Below, piece by piece: positions 18,301 to 24,919 of a stretch of 41,975 bases of DNA. The translations under genes were made by a program, and so were the position numbers. The first letter of the stretch is position 1; every line of letters begins with the position of its first letter. The notes below the pieces were generated by a model. It did not search any database and had not been told where the DNA came from. It worked only from the letters and a program-made list of their open reading frames with translations. Source of the stretch: CAZASK01 sp964487845 (GTDB taxonomy: Bacteria; Chlamydiota; Chlamydiia; Chlamydiales; FEN-1388); contig CAZASK010000012.1 of assembly GCA_964487845.1 (NCBI GenBank), positions 1 through 41,975 of the forward strand, given 5' to 3'.

Positions 18301-21113
18301 AAGAAATTCAAACAATTGGAAATTACCCCCACTGTAATCCCGAATTACTTCGTAGTCAATGTGTACAATATATAATGCCTGAAGTAAAAGATTTAAAAAA
18401 CCTTGAGCTTGTACAAAAAGAAGTGCAGGAAAAAATCAATAATTTACAAGGTGTAGAGCAGCAGATTAAGTCACTCCAAGAGGGTGTAAAGAAATTAGAA
18501 AATTTAAACAAAGAGTTGATGGTATTTAAGGAAAAATTTTCACAATTAATGCAAGTAATGGAGAAGGTTAAAAATTATAGAGAGGAATGCAAAGATATCT
18601 CTCTAGAACAATTGGAAAGGCTCCAAGAAATGTATCAATCAGCGGTAGAGGGTGGGTTGAAGGAACAGAATTTACAAGCGAAGCAACAGTATAAGCATAA
18701 GGCTGGACAGTGTATTGCCTTAATAAATCAAGAGTTTGAAAATATTTCTAGTGAGTTTAGAGAATTTAATAAAACAAAAGAGAATTGCATCAAACAACTT
18801 GGTAATATGTCAAATATTAAACGTAATAGGAAAAGGAAAGAGGAATTAATAGGAAACCTTATTAATGAGTGTAAAACGGCGACGAGTAAAGAAGTTTTAA
18901 ATTCTATTGTGAATCGAAAAAAGCAAATGTTTTCAGAAATCGATAACAAAGCTAAGGAGACTAAAAAAAATGAGCTTCAACAACTTACTGATTTAATAGA
19001 GACGCACAATCAAAAAATAATAAGTATGAAGCAGGATTTTCAGCAGGTAAAAGATGCTTTTGGAGGTGATGATGAGAAAGTTCTAGTACAAATTACAATG
19101 AAGAAAAACAATCCATCTCTGAAATGGATTCGCACAGAGAAAGATAAGGTAAACAAAAAAATCGAGAATTTAGGAATACTACAGCAAAAGATAATTGAAC
19201 AGCAAAAGATAATTGAACAGCAAAATATAATTCAAAGAGGGCATGAATTAGAGAAGAGCAAAACGAGTGTTAAGGAGCAACTTAAAGACAAATTAGGTGA
19301 AAATAAGATTTGCGGATTTGAAAAGCAAAAGATAACAGAAGAGTTGCTATTTGAGTGTCAACGCGCGGACGATCAACAAGCGCTAAGCAATATCCTAAAA
19401 AAACAAGAAACAGCGTTTTCTGAATTAGAAAATAAATTTGAATTGGCACAGAAAAATCTGGCAGTGCGCAATCAAGAAATAAAGCAAAAGTATGCAAGGC
19501 AAAAAGAAGAAATTGAGAAGCTGCTTCAGGTAGATGGAGGAAAGAGCCTGTCTACATTCGAAGGCTTATCTAAACAATATCAAGAGTGGTCAGTCGCATA
19601 TAAAAATATCTGCGAAATTGAGTTGTCTCCATCAGAAAATACGTCTCTGGATGAGCATATAAATGAGGTACAACAGCAACGCTGTTCATTTATAAGTCAA
19701 CTCGAAAATTCTGAAATGAATCAAGCTGTCCAGAGCTTTAAAGATCAATATAAGATATGGGTTCATCTACATGAGCATGTAGAAAAGATACAAACAGCAG
19801 TCAACACTTCCTCGCATAACACTGCAGCTTTGCTTAACATGTTATTGCTGAAATTGCGACACATCGAGCAGCAGGTGCAAGGTGATTCAAAAAGCTGGGA
19901 GTCTATGCAGTCTGTATTTGCTAACGTACTAAAAGTATGCGATTACCTCATCAATGACAAGCATCAAATAAGTTTTGCGCATGGTTTTTTTGCTTTGCAT
20001 CAGAAGGCCCAGATTCTTCCCGATTCCTTACTGCTCAAACGGTTTATGAAACTTTATTTCTCTCAAGAAAATATTGTACAGAACATCATCGCCTCCGCAA
20101 GTCGGTCTGTGAAGGATAATGGAAATTTCCTATCTATTGTGGATAAAGGGATCAATAATGAGCTGGAGCTATTTAAGCAGATCCAGGAAAATCAGCAGAT
20201 CATTCAATATATCGGCAGTCTTCCTCTAAGCAATACAGGTGCAATAGATATGGCACTTCAAAATGCGCAAAATCTGCAAGTAAATATTTCAGGATATGCG
20301 CAGAATATGCAGGAGATAATAAACTGTGACGTAGCGATTTTAGAAAAGTGTTTGCAGAACGTAGATTGGTTAAATAAAAGACTTCAGCAGATGGCTCAGA
20401 ATAAAATATACTGGGAAAATCTTAATAACCAGTTAGGTTGTTTTCAGCAGCAATTTCAATGGATACCTGAAATTCAAAAAAATATATCACAATTAGTACA
20501 AACACTTAATCAATCGACAAACCTTAATATTGATGTAGAGAATGTAAAGGGGGGCACCTTCATGACAGAGGAAGTAGAGACTGTAGAAGATTCTCTGGCG
20601 TTATACAAACAGCAGATCTTTAACAAAATTATGCTAGAATTCAATTTTCAGCAGTTGCCATCTCTTTTGGATTCAAACACGGCAGTAGCACAATTGATTG
20701 ATAAAATAGGTTTAACAGAATTGCTATGGCAGGGAATTATTCAAAAGTTTGATGTTAACCAGTTGCTGTCGTTTTGGAATAAAAATCAGCAATTAGTAAA
20801 CCTGCTATGGCCGAAAATGATTCAAAATATTAATCTTGATCAGTTGTCGGCGCTTTTAAATCAAAACACGGAATTAGGGAAATTTATTACTCAGAATGGT
20901 TTATTGAATCGATTAATAAATCTAGATTGTCTATTCCAAGCATATAAAACAAGTTTGAATCAATGGAATCCTGGAACAGAGCAAGGTCGCCTATTTAAGG
21001 AAAAGTTATTGAATGAAAATCTGCAGGGTGTTCAGATAAATAATATAGAAGAATTCTATAATGTTGCTAATCAATTGAATAATAATCTAATGAGTCTTAA
21101 AAAATTGAACTAA
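12333..21113 (+). CDS. Giant repetitive coiled-coil protein, candidate effector or structural protein
   Basis: 2,926 residues, with a good ribosome site (GAGGAA, 5 bases before ATG). No enzyme domain, signal peptide or membrane helix is evident. N-terminus (1-175): basic and helical. Residues about 183-235: two tandem 27-residue repeats, then PPP-containing linker. Residues about 340-2450: almost continuous Gln/Glu/Lys-rich coiled coil made of degenerate long repeats. Anchor motifs of the type EKxxVIEELIxEC occur near residues 383, 651, 919, 1266, 1618, 2157 and 2324. Residues 2450-2926: a different, less charged helical domain ending in three short repeats. The base composition is markedly more A-rich than neighbouring housekeeping genes. 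A role as type III effector, cytoskeleton-like filament or surface/inclusion protein is possible; nothing in the sequence decides between them. Confidence 0.85.
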   Translation: MSSPIQNPLSLIENWNQTHNTKPKKKWFQRQKTFDEKTKGAASLLKKDGEKFVFENKFDKRKTLKDRLDLRRHKTEYSFLENAKSLKDQFDKWHENRGSYSEKQCDEIAAFAKDYNTNLLDVVLTKKAEKKIPFYLFKKTFQKEKYKKLLEWEKANLNPNDFLLKDNWSKLENNSSTQIQDGLQVTEEPQGTIVENNQQSQNRTEAHTGSQVTEQPQRISSEEVQQPKNATLNLPKPPPLQNILGNDLWGKLLNTAGQLSNDMKGLLENSATVEDFFKNCELQTLTSLQKEFTNVDAIQEPFKTAVQEKLLAKLNGIVLVGSDLAFQAKQLYIDQQKKLIDESPFDIAYDGWESKINEIGQQEEKKQVESKKNDLTEKLKKYTADSFEKKKVIEEIEKKIAEVSTESECEQIAQDIAGIEKKFETITSQIEQAKKEFQNKKVQELKPYKEFSTELTEQEKQLVGDQNEFNQACSKFQEVYGQLEKLELPQKDDSLQESISSATEQMNILLDRLKKAHTSITDQKQQIEQKIIQQKRTENEKLSQATQELQQLENEKKPTELCEEYQKKQQQCTDVSLDTLNAHIQEYTQAVEKGNSATSFSEKEEQLQKAKNAWQKIEQEIQNIDTQLQKFAEEKNSITKKLQEKSPATNEIGSYEKRQVIEELIKECENAKNSQSLTPILEKQKTKFQEVDEKIQKEKEKFALAKNKLLEEFQAPSPKDVQLLSEQERLQFTQTQNVYAENRKLLSEFDIVSESNQPIEASVQSAQQKMKECQERLQQASQSLGEVDKKIDEEVQKIAKAKDNLSQLMKKYNEQVETIQKKNQQIQQTIKTHSITFTDSLPTIPETITFAEKANLSEYKNEESQVQQKSQGLDAVTKQISEIERKIELEVQKKEKELSLNKARQKVVKQLSTTCEKSLDGIYEKKEITQKLIEECTSANNEESLSKIIENQKTKFEEVDEKIKENKEKFVSEKNKLLEQYQSLSRKDVEFLSEEETQQFTQIQKSYEDNRTLLNKLDIVSEPTSSMDTSVQAASQKLQEYKKQLQQACQGLSEVDKKIQESKNEQRKLFQLIQEYTQSVQMQGQYIQNLKGTIENEKLSVDVSNLSESFSSFDVPEKGSAAVFKEIREQVQKAKNILEKTKQEIQNISEQVEQKKNEKKSLGQVQEKVVEQQKKEVSTIPEQYANDCSEISLEEVNKLKEQYQSLMKLAQESTRVSEKNQYLQQAKEVFNKIEQEISTIQKQYNEFTQTKERTTKQLETSKDTTGALGGFEKNQVIAKSLQECVKAKDQKSLSGILEQQKKNFQQIEEMARKAQINFEQEKQRALQLFPLGERNWETQFLSEEERKQLQQAKEQYANNHKLLSELDIVSEPNQPIETSVQTAQEKMKSCREKLQKSSQIFIDVDKKIEESKNEQKILDQLITRYNKSKEEQNKVIQELTRNAQQLDIDISVSQSVQKFDLPQTGSAQVFKEMKHKVEQAQKELGNNNKKINELQNQVKQKQSENEKLEEANKKLNSLEQEKNSEKFTQKCDEIGKQCLDLDVKVVQEKIEKYSKSLTEGKKGASFSEKEKHVAEATKLKQEIERSIETLESQLQDFEKRKRSTIQELEKEKSNQGNKLGSLEKKKVIEELVNECKNAKNGKSLDSILEKQKTKFENIDKQVQQVTKNCEEKKQTTLKKYTLTQEKETDFLSTIELEQFTTKKKQYDQFLHGLSDMKIEPTQNASIDQVKQNFNKKVDEYLEKLEIGVQVFKDFDKKIELAKNEQRELSKIINEYTRKKEEMTKRIEIAKQTVEKEQLKIDTTPLSLSLVEYVLPTKGGSTDFQELKKKVEVDLKKFEEIEQLLMKIEDVKNNKDALREKYDITSKRFWKLAEIYMDRAKNFNTELERINNIIRKESLSGIQLPRKFTVEAGTQQGHETDTEELITILQNGIFRMQSQINDVEEAHSQLQDIEKDIEKVVNEKKKKFETGKKDWERKVGEYNQQVERILKEIQTIGNYPHCNPELLRSQCVQYIMPEVKDLKNLELVQKEVQEKINNLQGVEQQIKSLQEGVKKLENLNKELMVFKEKFSQLMQVMEKVKNYREECKDISLEQLERLQEMYQSAVEGGLKEQNLQAKQQYKHKAGQCIALINQEFENISSEFREFNKTKENCIKQLGNMSNIKRNRKRKEELIGNLINECKTATSKEVLNSIVNRKKQMFSEIDNKAKETKKNELQQLTDLIETHNQKIISMKQDFQQVKDAFGGDDEKVLVQITMKKNNPSLKWIRTEKDKVNKKIENLGILQQKIIEQQKIIEQQNIIQRGHELEKSKTSVKEQLKDKLGENKICGFEKQKITEELLFECQRADDQQALSNILKKQETAFSELENKFELAQKNLAVRNQEIKQKYARQKEEIEKLLQVDGGKSLSTFEGLSKQYQEWSVAYKNICEIELSPSENTSLDEHINEVQQQRCSFISQLENSEMNQAVQSFKDQYKIWVHLHEHVEKIQTAVNTSSHNTAALLNMLLLKLRHIEQQVQGDSKSWESMQSVFANVLKVCDYLINDKHQISFAHGFFALHQKAQILPDSLLLKRFMKLYFSQENIVQNIIASASRSVKDNGNFLSIVDKGINNELELFKQIQENQQIIQYIGSLPLSNTGAIDMALQNAQNLQVNISGYAQNMQEIINCDVAILEKCLQNVDWLNKRLQQMAQNKIYWENLNNQLGCFQQQFQWIPEIQKNISQLVQTLNQSTNLNIDVENVKGGTFMTEEVETVEDSLALYKQQIFNKIMLEFNFQQLPSLLDSNTAVAQLIDKIGLTELLWQGIIQKFDVNQLLSFWNKNQQLVNLLWPKMIQNINLDQLSALLNQNTELGKFITQNGLLNRLINLDCLFQAYKTSLNQWNPGTEQGRLFKEKLLNENLQGVQINNIEEFYNVANQLNNNLMSLKKLN
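12881..13020 (+). repeat. Two 81-base in-frame repeats near the N-terminus of the giant gene
   Basis: CAAGTTACAGA recurs 81 bases apart (12882 and 12963), and the encoded pieces QVTEEPQG and QVTEQPQR start matching 27-residue units that end in NQQSQN and VQQPKN. This is an imperfect tandem duplication in a low-complexity linker. Confidence 0.6.
14284..17300 (+). repeat. Long degenerate repeats inside the giant gene
   Basis: At least four clear copies start near 14284, 15088, 16130 and 17185 with unit lengths of about 270-350 residues. Weaker copies start near 13480, 18802 and 19302. Shared landmarks in order are EKxxVIEELI, SLxxILExQKxKF, LSEEExxQFTQ, LDIVSEP and a final EVDKKI. The 84-base blocks starting at 14562 and 16413 differ at only about ten positions by eye, far closer than most of the repeat, pointing to recent duplication or conversion. 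Confidence 0.75.
19183..19236 (+). repeat. Three 18-base tandem repeats
   Basis: AGCAAAAGATAATTGAAC occurs twice exactly (19183-19200, 19201-19218), followed by a third copy with three changes (19219-19236). It encodes QKIIEQ hexads in the coiled coil of the giant protein; a length-variable slippage site is likely. Confidence 0.85.
20640..20916 (+). repeat. Three short repeats at the C-terminus of the giant protein
   Basis: Units begin at about 20640 (FNFQQLPSLLDSNTAV), 20748 (FDVNQLLSFWNKNQQL) and 20829 (INLDQLSALLNQNTEL). The pattern is (F/I)-(N/D)-x2-QL-x-S/A-(L/F)-(L/W)-x2-N with 27- to 36-residue spacing, giving helical pairs unlike the coiled-coil region before it. Confidence 0.6.
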
Positions 21114-21121
21114 AGAGAGAT

Positions 21122-21144
21122 GGCAGCGCAAGAGATGCACTGCC
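21122..21144. terminator. Hairpin between convergent genes
   Basis: GGCAGCGCA (21122-21130), loop AGAGA, TGCACTGCC (21136-21144): nine pairs with one C-A mismatch. It lies 9 bases after the giant gene's stop and 20 bases after the stop of the opposite-strand Inc-like gene, so it could serve both. No T-run on either side. Confidence 0.5.
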
Positions 21145-21163
21145 TCCGAAGAATGATCGCGAG

Positions 21164-21568
21164 CTATTTCTGCATCTGTAGGCCGAAATAGCCTCCTGCA
21201 AATAAGGCCGTAACGGCAAGGGTAATAGGCCAGCCGAAGAAGGCAGCTGTCCCTAGCAGGGCTTTTGTGCTAAGTGACTGTCTTTTCCATGTGCTTTGTA
21301 TGCGGACGAGTGCGCCATCCATCATCTCTGGGTTAAGAAGAGCTGTCACCATGCCGACAACAAAAAGGCTGGAATTCGATAAGAATAGCAGTGCGACACA
21401 GGTGCTCGTGAAGATGGTCATGGCAACCTTTGATATCGCTTCTGCACACTCTTCTAAAGTGCATCCTAGAGAGTCTTGGCACCAGGTGTCGGCGTGTTGT
21501 ATTATATTCTCACCACACTGAGAGATAGCTCGAGTTGCCGAATCAAAATAGGTATGTACACAGTTCAT
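21164..21568 (-). CDS. Small membrane protein with two long hydrophobic segments, Inc-like
   Basis: 134 residues. The first 48 are polar with four cysteines. A hydrophobic stretch at about 50-78 (AMTIFTSTCVALLFLSNSSL onward) and a second at about 104-131 (ALLGTAAFFGWPITLAVTAL onward) flank a basic loop of about 25 residues. Paired hydrophobic segments on a small protein are the hallmark of chlamydial inclusion-membrane (Inc) proteins, which are exported by type III secretion. Both termini would face the same side. It starts 6 bases after the gatB stop and is probably the last gene of gatCAB. From memory, Chlamydia carries a membrane-type Inc gene next to gatB as well. An ordinary inner-membrane protein cannot be excluded. 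Confidence 0.65.
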   Translation of the reverse strand: MNCVHTYFDSATRAISQCGENIIQHADTWCQDSLGCTLEECAEAISKVAMTIFTSTCVALLFLSNSSLFVVGMVTALLNPEMMDGALVRIQSTWKRQSLSTKALLGTAAFFGWPITLAVTALFAGGYFGLQMQK

Positions 21569-21574
21569 ATTCTA

Positions 21575-23050
21575 TTATCCTTGTTTAAATGTTTCTATAG
21601 CTTCTAGGAGGAGTTCGTTTACCAGCTGAGGTGATGCCGTACCCCTTGTTTTTTTCATTACCTGGCCGACTAAAAATGCAAAGGCACGATCGCGGCCCGC
21701 AATAAAATCGAGTATCGATTGCTGATTTGCAGCAACGACTTCTTGGATGATAGGAGCAATAGCTTCTTTATTATGGATAGGCTGATAGTCTGGATTTGAT
21801 GAGACGATCTCCTGAGGGTGTTTCCCCACATGTGCTACCATTTCATCGGCGACATCTTTGGCAATGCGGCCAGTGATGATATTTTGGTCAATCATATTCA
21901 CAAGTGCTGCAATATGCTCCGGCAAAATGCCCGAAGTCATAATCGACGCTGCCTTCTCCTTCACCCTTCCCAGAAATTCTACGATGACCCAGTTGGTCGC
22001 ACTTTTTGCATTGCTCGTATGGAGCATCACCTTCTCAAAGTAGTCGGCAAGCTTTTTATCACTCGCTATAAAAAATGCCTGGTGAGCCGAAAGACCAAGC
22101 TCTTCCGAGTAGCGTTTTTCTTTCGCGAGCGGTAGCTCTGGCAAGCTCTTTTGGATCTCGTCGACTTCATGCTGCGTCAAGACAAGGGGCAAAAGGTCAG
22201 GCTCTGGAAAATAGCGGTAATCGTCTGCTGCTTCTTTCAGACGCATCAGCACCGTCTCACCGCGCTCAGGATCCCAGCGATAGGTGGATGAGGTAATCAA
22301 AGTCCGAGGATCTTGGTCAGGGTGTTTGAGGTAGATGGCTATTTGCCTGTTGATCTCGTGCGCTACTGCAAGCTCGAGATTGGAAAAGGAATTCATATTT
22401 TTGATTTCGATTTTATTACGAAATCCACTCTCTCCACGCTTGCGCACAGAGACGTTTACATCGATACGAAGAGATCCCTCTTCCATGTTACAGTCAGAGA
22501 CGTCTAAATATTCCAGTATCGCCTTTACCGCTATCGCATAGCTAGAGGCATCTTTTGCAGAGTGCATGCAAGGCTCGGAGACGATCTCTAGAAGGGGAAC
22601 GCCGGCTCTGTTATAGTCGACGCCAGCAAAGCTTGTGAAGTGTTTCAACATGCCAGCATCATCTTCTAGATGAGCGCGGTTGATGGCAAAGATCTTTTCG
22701 TGGCCGTCTACAACAGCGACAACGCTGCCTCCATGGATGATAGGGTGCTCATACTGCGTGATCTGGAAGTTACGCGGGCTGTCAGGATAAAAATAGGACT
22801 TTCTATCGAATTGGCTGACTAACGAGATATGCGCGCCTATTGCACAGCCAAACTGCACTGCCTTACGAACGGCCTCTTTGTTCACAACAGGGAGCGTGCC
22901 TGGAAGAGCGACACATACTTCATCGATATTGCTATTCGGTTCATCACCGAAGTGGTTACTAGCTGAGCTAAACATTTTCGACTTTGTATTCAACTCTGTA
23001 TGAATTTCAAGTCCAATCACTGGTTCCCATTCATGATGATGTGATTTCAT
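21575..23050 (-). CDS. gatB: Asp/Glu-tRNA amidotransferase subunit B
   Basis: Subunit of GatCAB, which converts Glu-tRNA(Gln) and Asp-tRNA(Asn) to Gln-tRNA and Asn-tRNA; GatB binds and phosphorylates the mischarged tRNA. 491 residues, family length. Recognisable motifs are EPVIGLEIHTELNTKSKMF at the N-terminus, SYFYPDSPRNFQITQYEHPI, EEGSLRIDVNVSVRKRGE, IKNMNSFSNLELAV and the C-terminal YqeY-like tail domain (DFIAGRDRAFAFLVGQVMKK). The ATG overlaps the gatA stop by four bases, so translation is coupled. Metal-ligand positions were not individually checked. Confidence 0.97.
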   Translation of the reverse strand: MKSHHHEWEPVIGLEIHTELNTKSKMFSSASNHFGDEPNSNIDEVCVALPGTLPVVNKEAVRKAVQFGCAIGAHISLVSQFDRKSYFYPDSPRNFQITQYEHPIIHGGSVVAVVDGHEKIFAINRAHLEDDAGMLKHFTSFAGVDYNRAGVPLLEIVSEPCMHSAKDASSYAIAVKAILEYLDVSDCNMEEGSLRIDVNVSVRKRGESGFRNKIEIKNMNSFSNLELAVAHEINRQIAIYLKHPDQDPRTLITSSTYRWDPERGETVLMRLKEAADDYRYFPEPDLLPLVLTQHEVDEIQKSLPELPLAKEKRYSEELGLSAHQAFFIASDKKLADYFEKVMLHTSNAKSATNWVIVEFLGRVKEKAASIMTSGILPEHIAALVNMIDQNIITGRIAKDVADEMVAHVGKHPQEIVSSNPDYQPIHNKEAIAPIIQEVVAANQQSILDFIAGRDRAFAFLVGQVMKKTRGTASPQLVNELLLEAIETFKQG

Positions 23051-24516
23051 AGTGAGCTCCTTGTATCGACGCTGGGAGGTATCTGTGATGCGGCGTTTAA
23101 TTTTTTCTCAAGTTGATAACCTGCTCTGAGTACAAGAGCATCAGAAAGTTGGGGGCCCATAAGCTGGAATCCAATAGGTTTCATGTCATGCGTGAAACCT
23201 GCTGGCACGCTGAGGCCAGGAAGCCCTGCCAAGTTTGCCCCAATCGTGTAGATGTCTGCTAAATACATCTGCAGAGGATCTTTAATGCTGCCGAGTTCAA
23301 AAGCGGCGCAAGGAGAAACAGGCGTTGCCACGAGATCACACTGCTTAAAAGCCGTGTGGTAGGCATCTATGATCAGACGTCTTACCTTTTGTGCTTTTTT
23401 ATAGTAGGCATCTTGGTAGCCTGCAGAGAGCACAAAGGTGCCAAGCATGATACGCCGCTTTACCTCGTCTCCAAAGCCTTGCTGCCGAGAGAGTGCATAG
23501 AGCTCTTCTAATGTCTTCGCATCTTGAGCCTGCTTGCCATAGCGGATGCCGTCAAAGCGAGAGAGGTTGGTAGAGGCTTCTGCCGTAGCCAAAATGTAGT
23601 AGACAGCAATCGAGTACTTGAGAATAGAAAGATCCACCTCTATAACTTCAGCTCCAAGCTCTCGTAGTGCCTCTACGCTTCTTTCAAAGACCTGTTTGGT
23701 TTCTGTGTCTAGATTTTCGAGAAAGTGCCATGGGACGCCTATCTTTGTGCCAGCAATCGAGTTTCGAAGTGTCGGGAAAACAGGTGCATGCTGGAGAGGA
23801 AGGCTTGTTGAGTCATGAGGGCAGTGGCCGCCCATAACGTCGACTGCCAGAGCAGCATCTTCCGCGCAAGTCGCTATTGGGCCAATCTGATCGAGAGAAG
23901 AGCCAAAGGCTACCAGCCCATGTCTTGACACATATCCATACGTAGGCTTGAAGCCTACAACGCCTGTCAGCGATGCAGGCTGTCTGATAGAGCCGCCTGT
24001 GTCACTGCCTAAGGCGATAGGTGCAAGGCGTGCTGCAACGGCAGCGCAGGAGCCTCCGGACGAGCCTCCAGGTGAGCAGGCAAGGTTCCATGGGTTGCGG
24101 GTGATCTTGAGAGCCGAGTTTTCAGTAGAGGAGCCCATGGCAAATTCATCGAGATTGGTCTTCCCGATGATGATGGCATCTTGCTGTTTCAGCTTTTGAA
24201 TAACGGTCGCGTCATAGGGGGATCGATAATTTTCTAAAAAGCGAGAGCCGCAGGTGGTAAAAGTTCCTTTGACATTGATGTTGTCTTTGACGGCAACAGG
24301 GATGGCAGCCATCGCTCCCACTGGAAGACCTTGCTTTCTTTTTTCATCAAGAGCTCTGGCTTGGCTGAAAGCCTCACCTTGAGTCAGTGACAAAAAAGCT
24401 CCTATTTGTGGATCGTACTGAGCGATACGCTCGAAGTAGTGTGTGATGATCGCTTCTGCACTGATGTCGCCTCGTTTGAAGCTTTCAGAGAGTGTCATGC
24501 CGCTTTCATGATACAT
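23047..24516 (-). CDS. gatA: Asp/Glu-tRNA amidotransferase subunit A
   Basis: Amidase subunit that releases ammonia from glutamine for GatB. The Ser-cisSer-Lys triad is intact: Lys77 (VAVKDNINVKG), cis-Ser152 (SPGGSSGGS) and Ser176 (GSDTGGSIRQPA), with the same spacing as in Staphylococcus GatA (79/154/178). 489 residues. ATG 24516 is preferred because GAAGGA lies 10 bases upstream; an ATG seven codons in is possible. It starts 32 bases after gatC ends and overlaps gatB, making a gatCAB operon. Confidence 0.97.
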   Translation of the reverse strand: MYHESGMTLSESFKRGDISAEAIITHYFERIAQYDPQIGAFLSLTQGEAFSQARALDEKRKQGLPVGAMAAIPVAVKDNINVKGTFTTCGSRFLENYRSPYDATVIQKLKQQDAIIIGKTNLDEFAMGSSTENSALKITRNPWNLACSPGGSSGGSCAAVAARLAPIALGSDTGGSIRQPASLTGVVGFKPTYGYVSRHGLVAFGSSLDQIGPIATCAEDAALAVDVMGGHCPHDSTSLPLQHAPVFPTLRNSIAGTKIGVPWHFLENLDTETKQVFERSVEALRELGAEVIEVDLSILKYSIAVYYILATAEASTNLSRFDGIRYGKQAQDAKTLEELYALSRQQGFGDEVKRRIMLGTFVLSAGYQDAYYKKAQKVRRLIIDAYHTAFKQCDLVATPVSPCAAFELGSIKDPLQMYLADIYTIGANLAGLPGLSVPAGFTHDMKPIGFQLMGPQLSDALVLRAGYQLEKKLNAASQIPPSVDTRSSL

Positions 24517-24548
24517 GTACAGTTGTCCTTCGTTATCTCTGTAGTATT

Positions 24549-24842
24549 TTATAAAACGTTTGGAACGCGCACCATGCCGCCGGTGTGCTTATGCGTGTTT
24601 GCAAGAAAATCTTTTGTCGGCAATGTGTTATGAGCTTCGTCTTCCCTGAGCGGGGTCTGAGTGAGCGTCTCAGTCACATATCGACATGGCTCTACATGAT
24701 CAGTGTCAATTTCATTGAGCTGATCGATATAGGTAAGAATATCTTGCAGATCATGCAAGAGACTGTTTTTTTGCTCTTCAGAGCAGGCTATCTTGCAGAG
24801 GGTAGAAAGCTTTTCTACAGTGTCTTTATCTATCGTAATCAT
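24549..24842 (-). CDS. gatC: Asp/Glu-tRNA amidotransferase subunit C
   Basis: 97 residues; small belt-like subunit that stabilises GatA-GatB. The N-terminal VEKLSTLCKIACSEEQKNSL and ILTYIDQLNEIDTDHVEP match the GatC pattern, followed by the DEAHNTLPTKDFLANTHKHT tail. First gene of gatCAB. No clear ribosome site upstream of ATG 24842. A strong hairpin at 24876-24910 separates it from the ankyrin gene, so its promoter should be in the 30-base gap or read-through occurs. Confidence 0.92.
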   Translation of the reverse strand: MITIDKDTVEKLSTLCKIACSEEQKNSLLHDLQDILTYIDQLNEIDTDHVEPCRYVTETLTQTPLREDEAHNTLPTKDFLANTHKHTGGMVRVPNVL

Positions 24843-24875
24843 ATGATCATACTTTTGTGAGTTGCAATGAGGATA

Positions 24876-24910
24876 CGCGCTTTCTTATTTATTTGCGAAA
24901 AGAAAGCGCG
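24876..24910 (-). terminator. Perfect 11-bp hairpin after the ankyrin gene
   Basis: CGCGCTTTCTT (24876-24886) pairs with AAGAAAGCGCG (24900-24910) around a 13-base loop. It begins 10 bases after the ankyrin gene stop and precedes gatC on the same strand, so it most likely ends the ankyrin transcript. No T-run follows on the minus strand. Confidence 0.6.
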
Positions 24911-24919
24911 GTAGATGAG

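Noticed and set aside
12333..21113. Reading the giant protein as an SMC or myosin-like ATPase
   Set aside because: No Walker A/B or ABC signature is visible at either end; only coiled coil and repeats.
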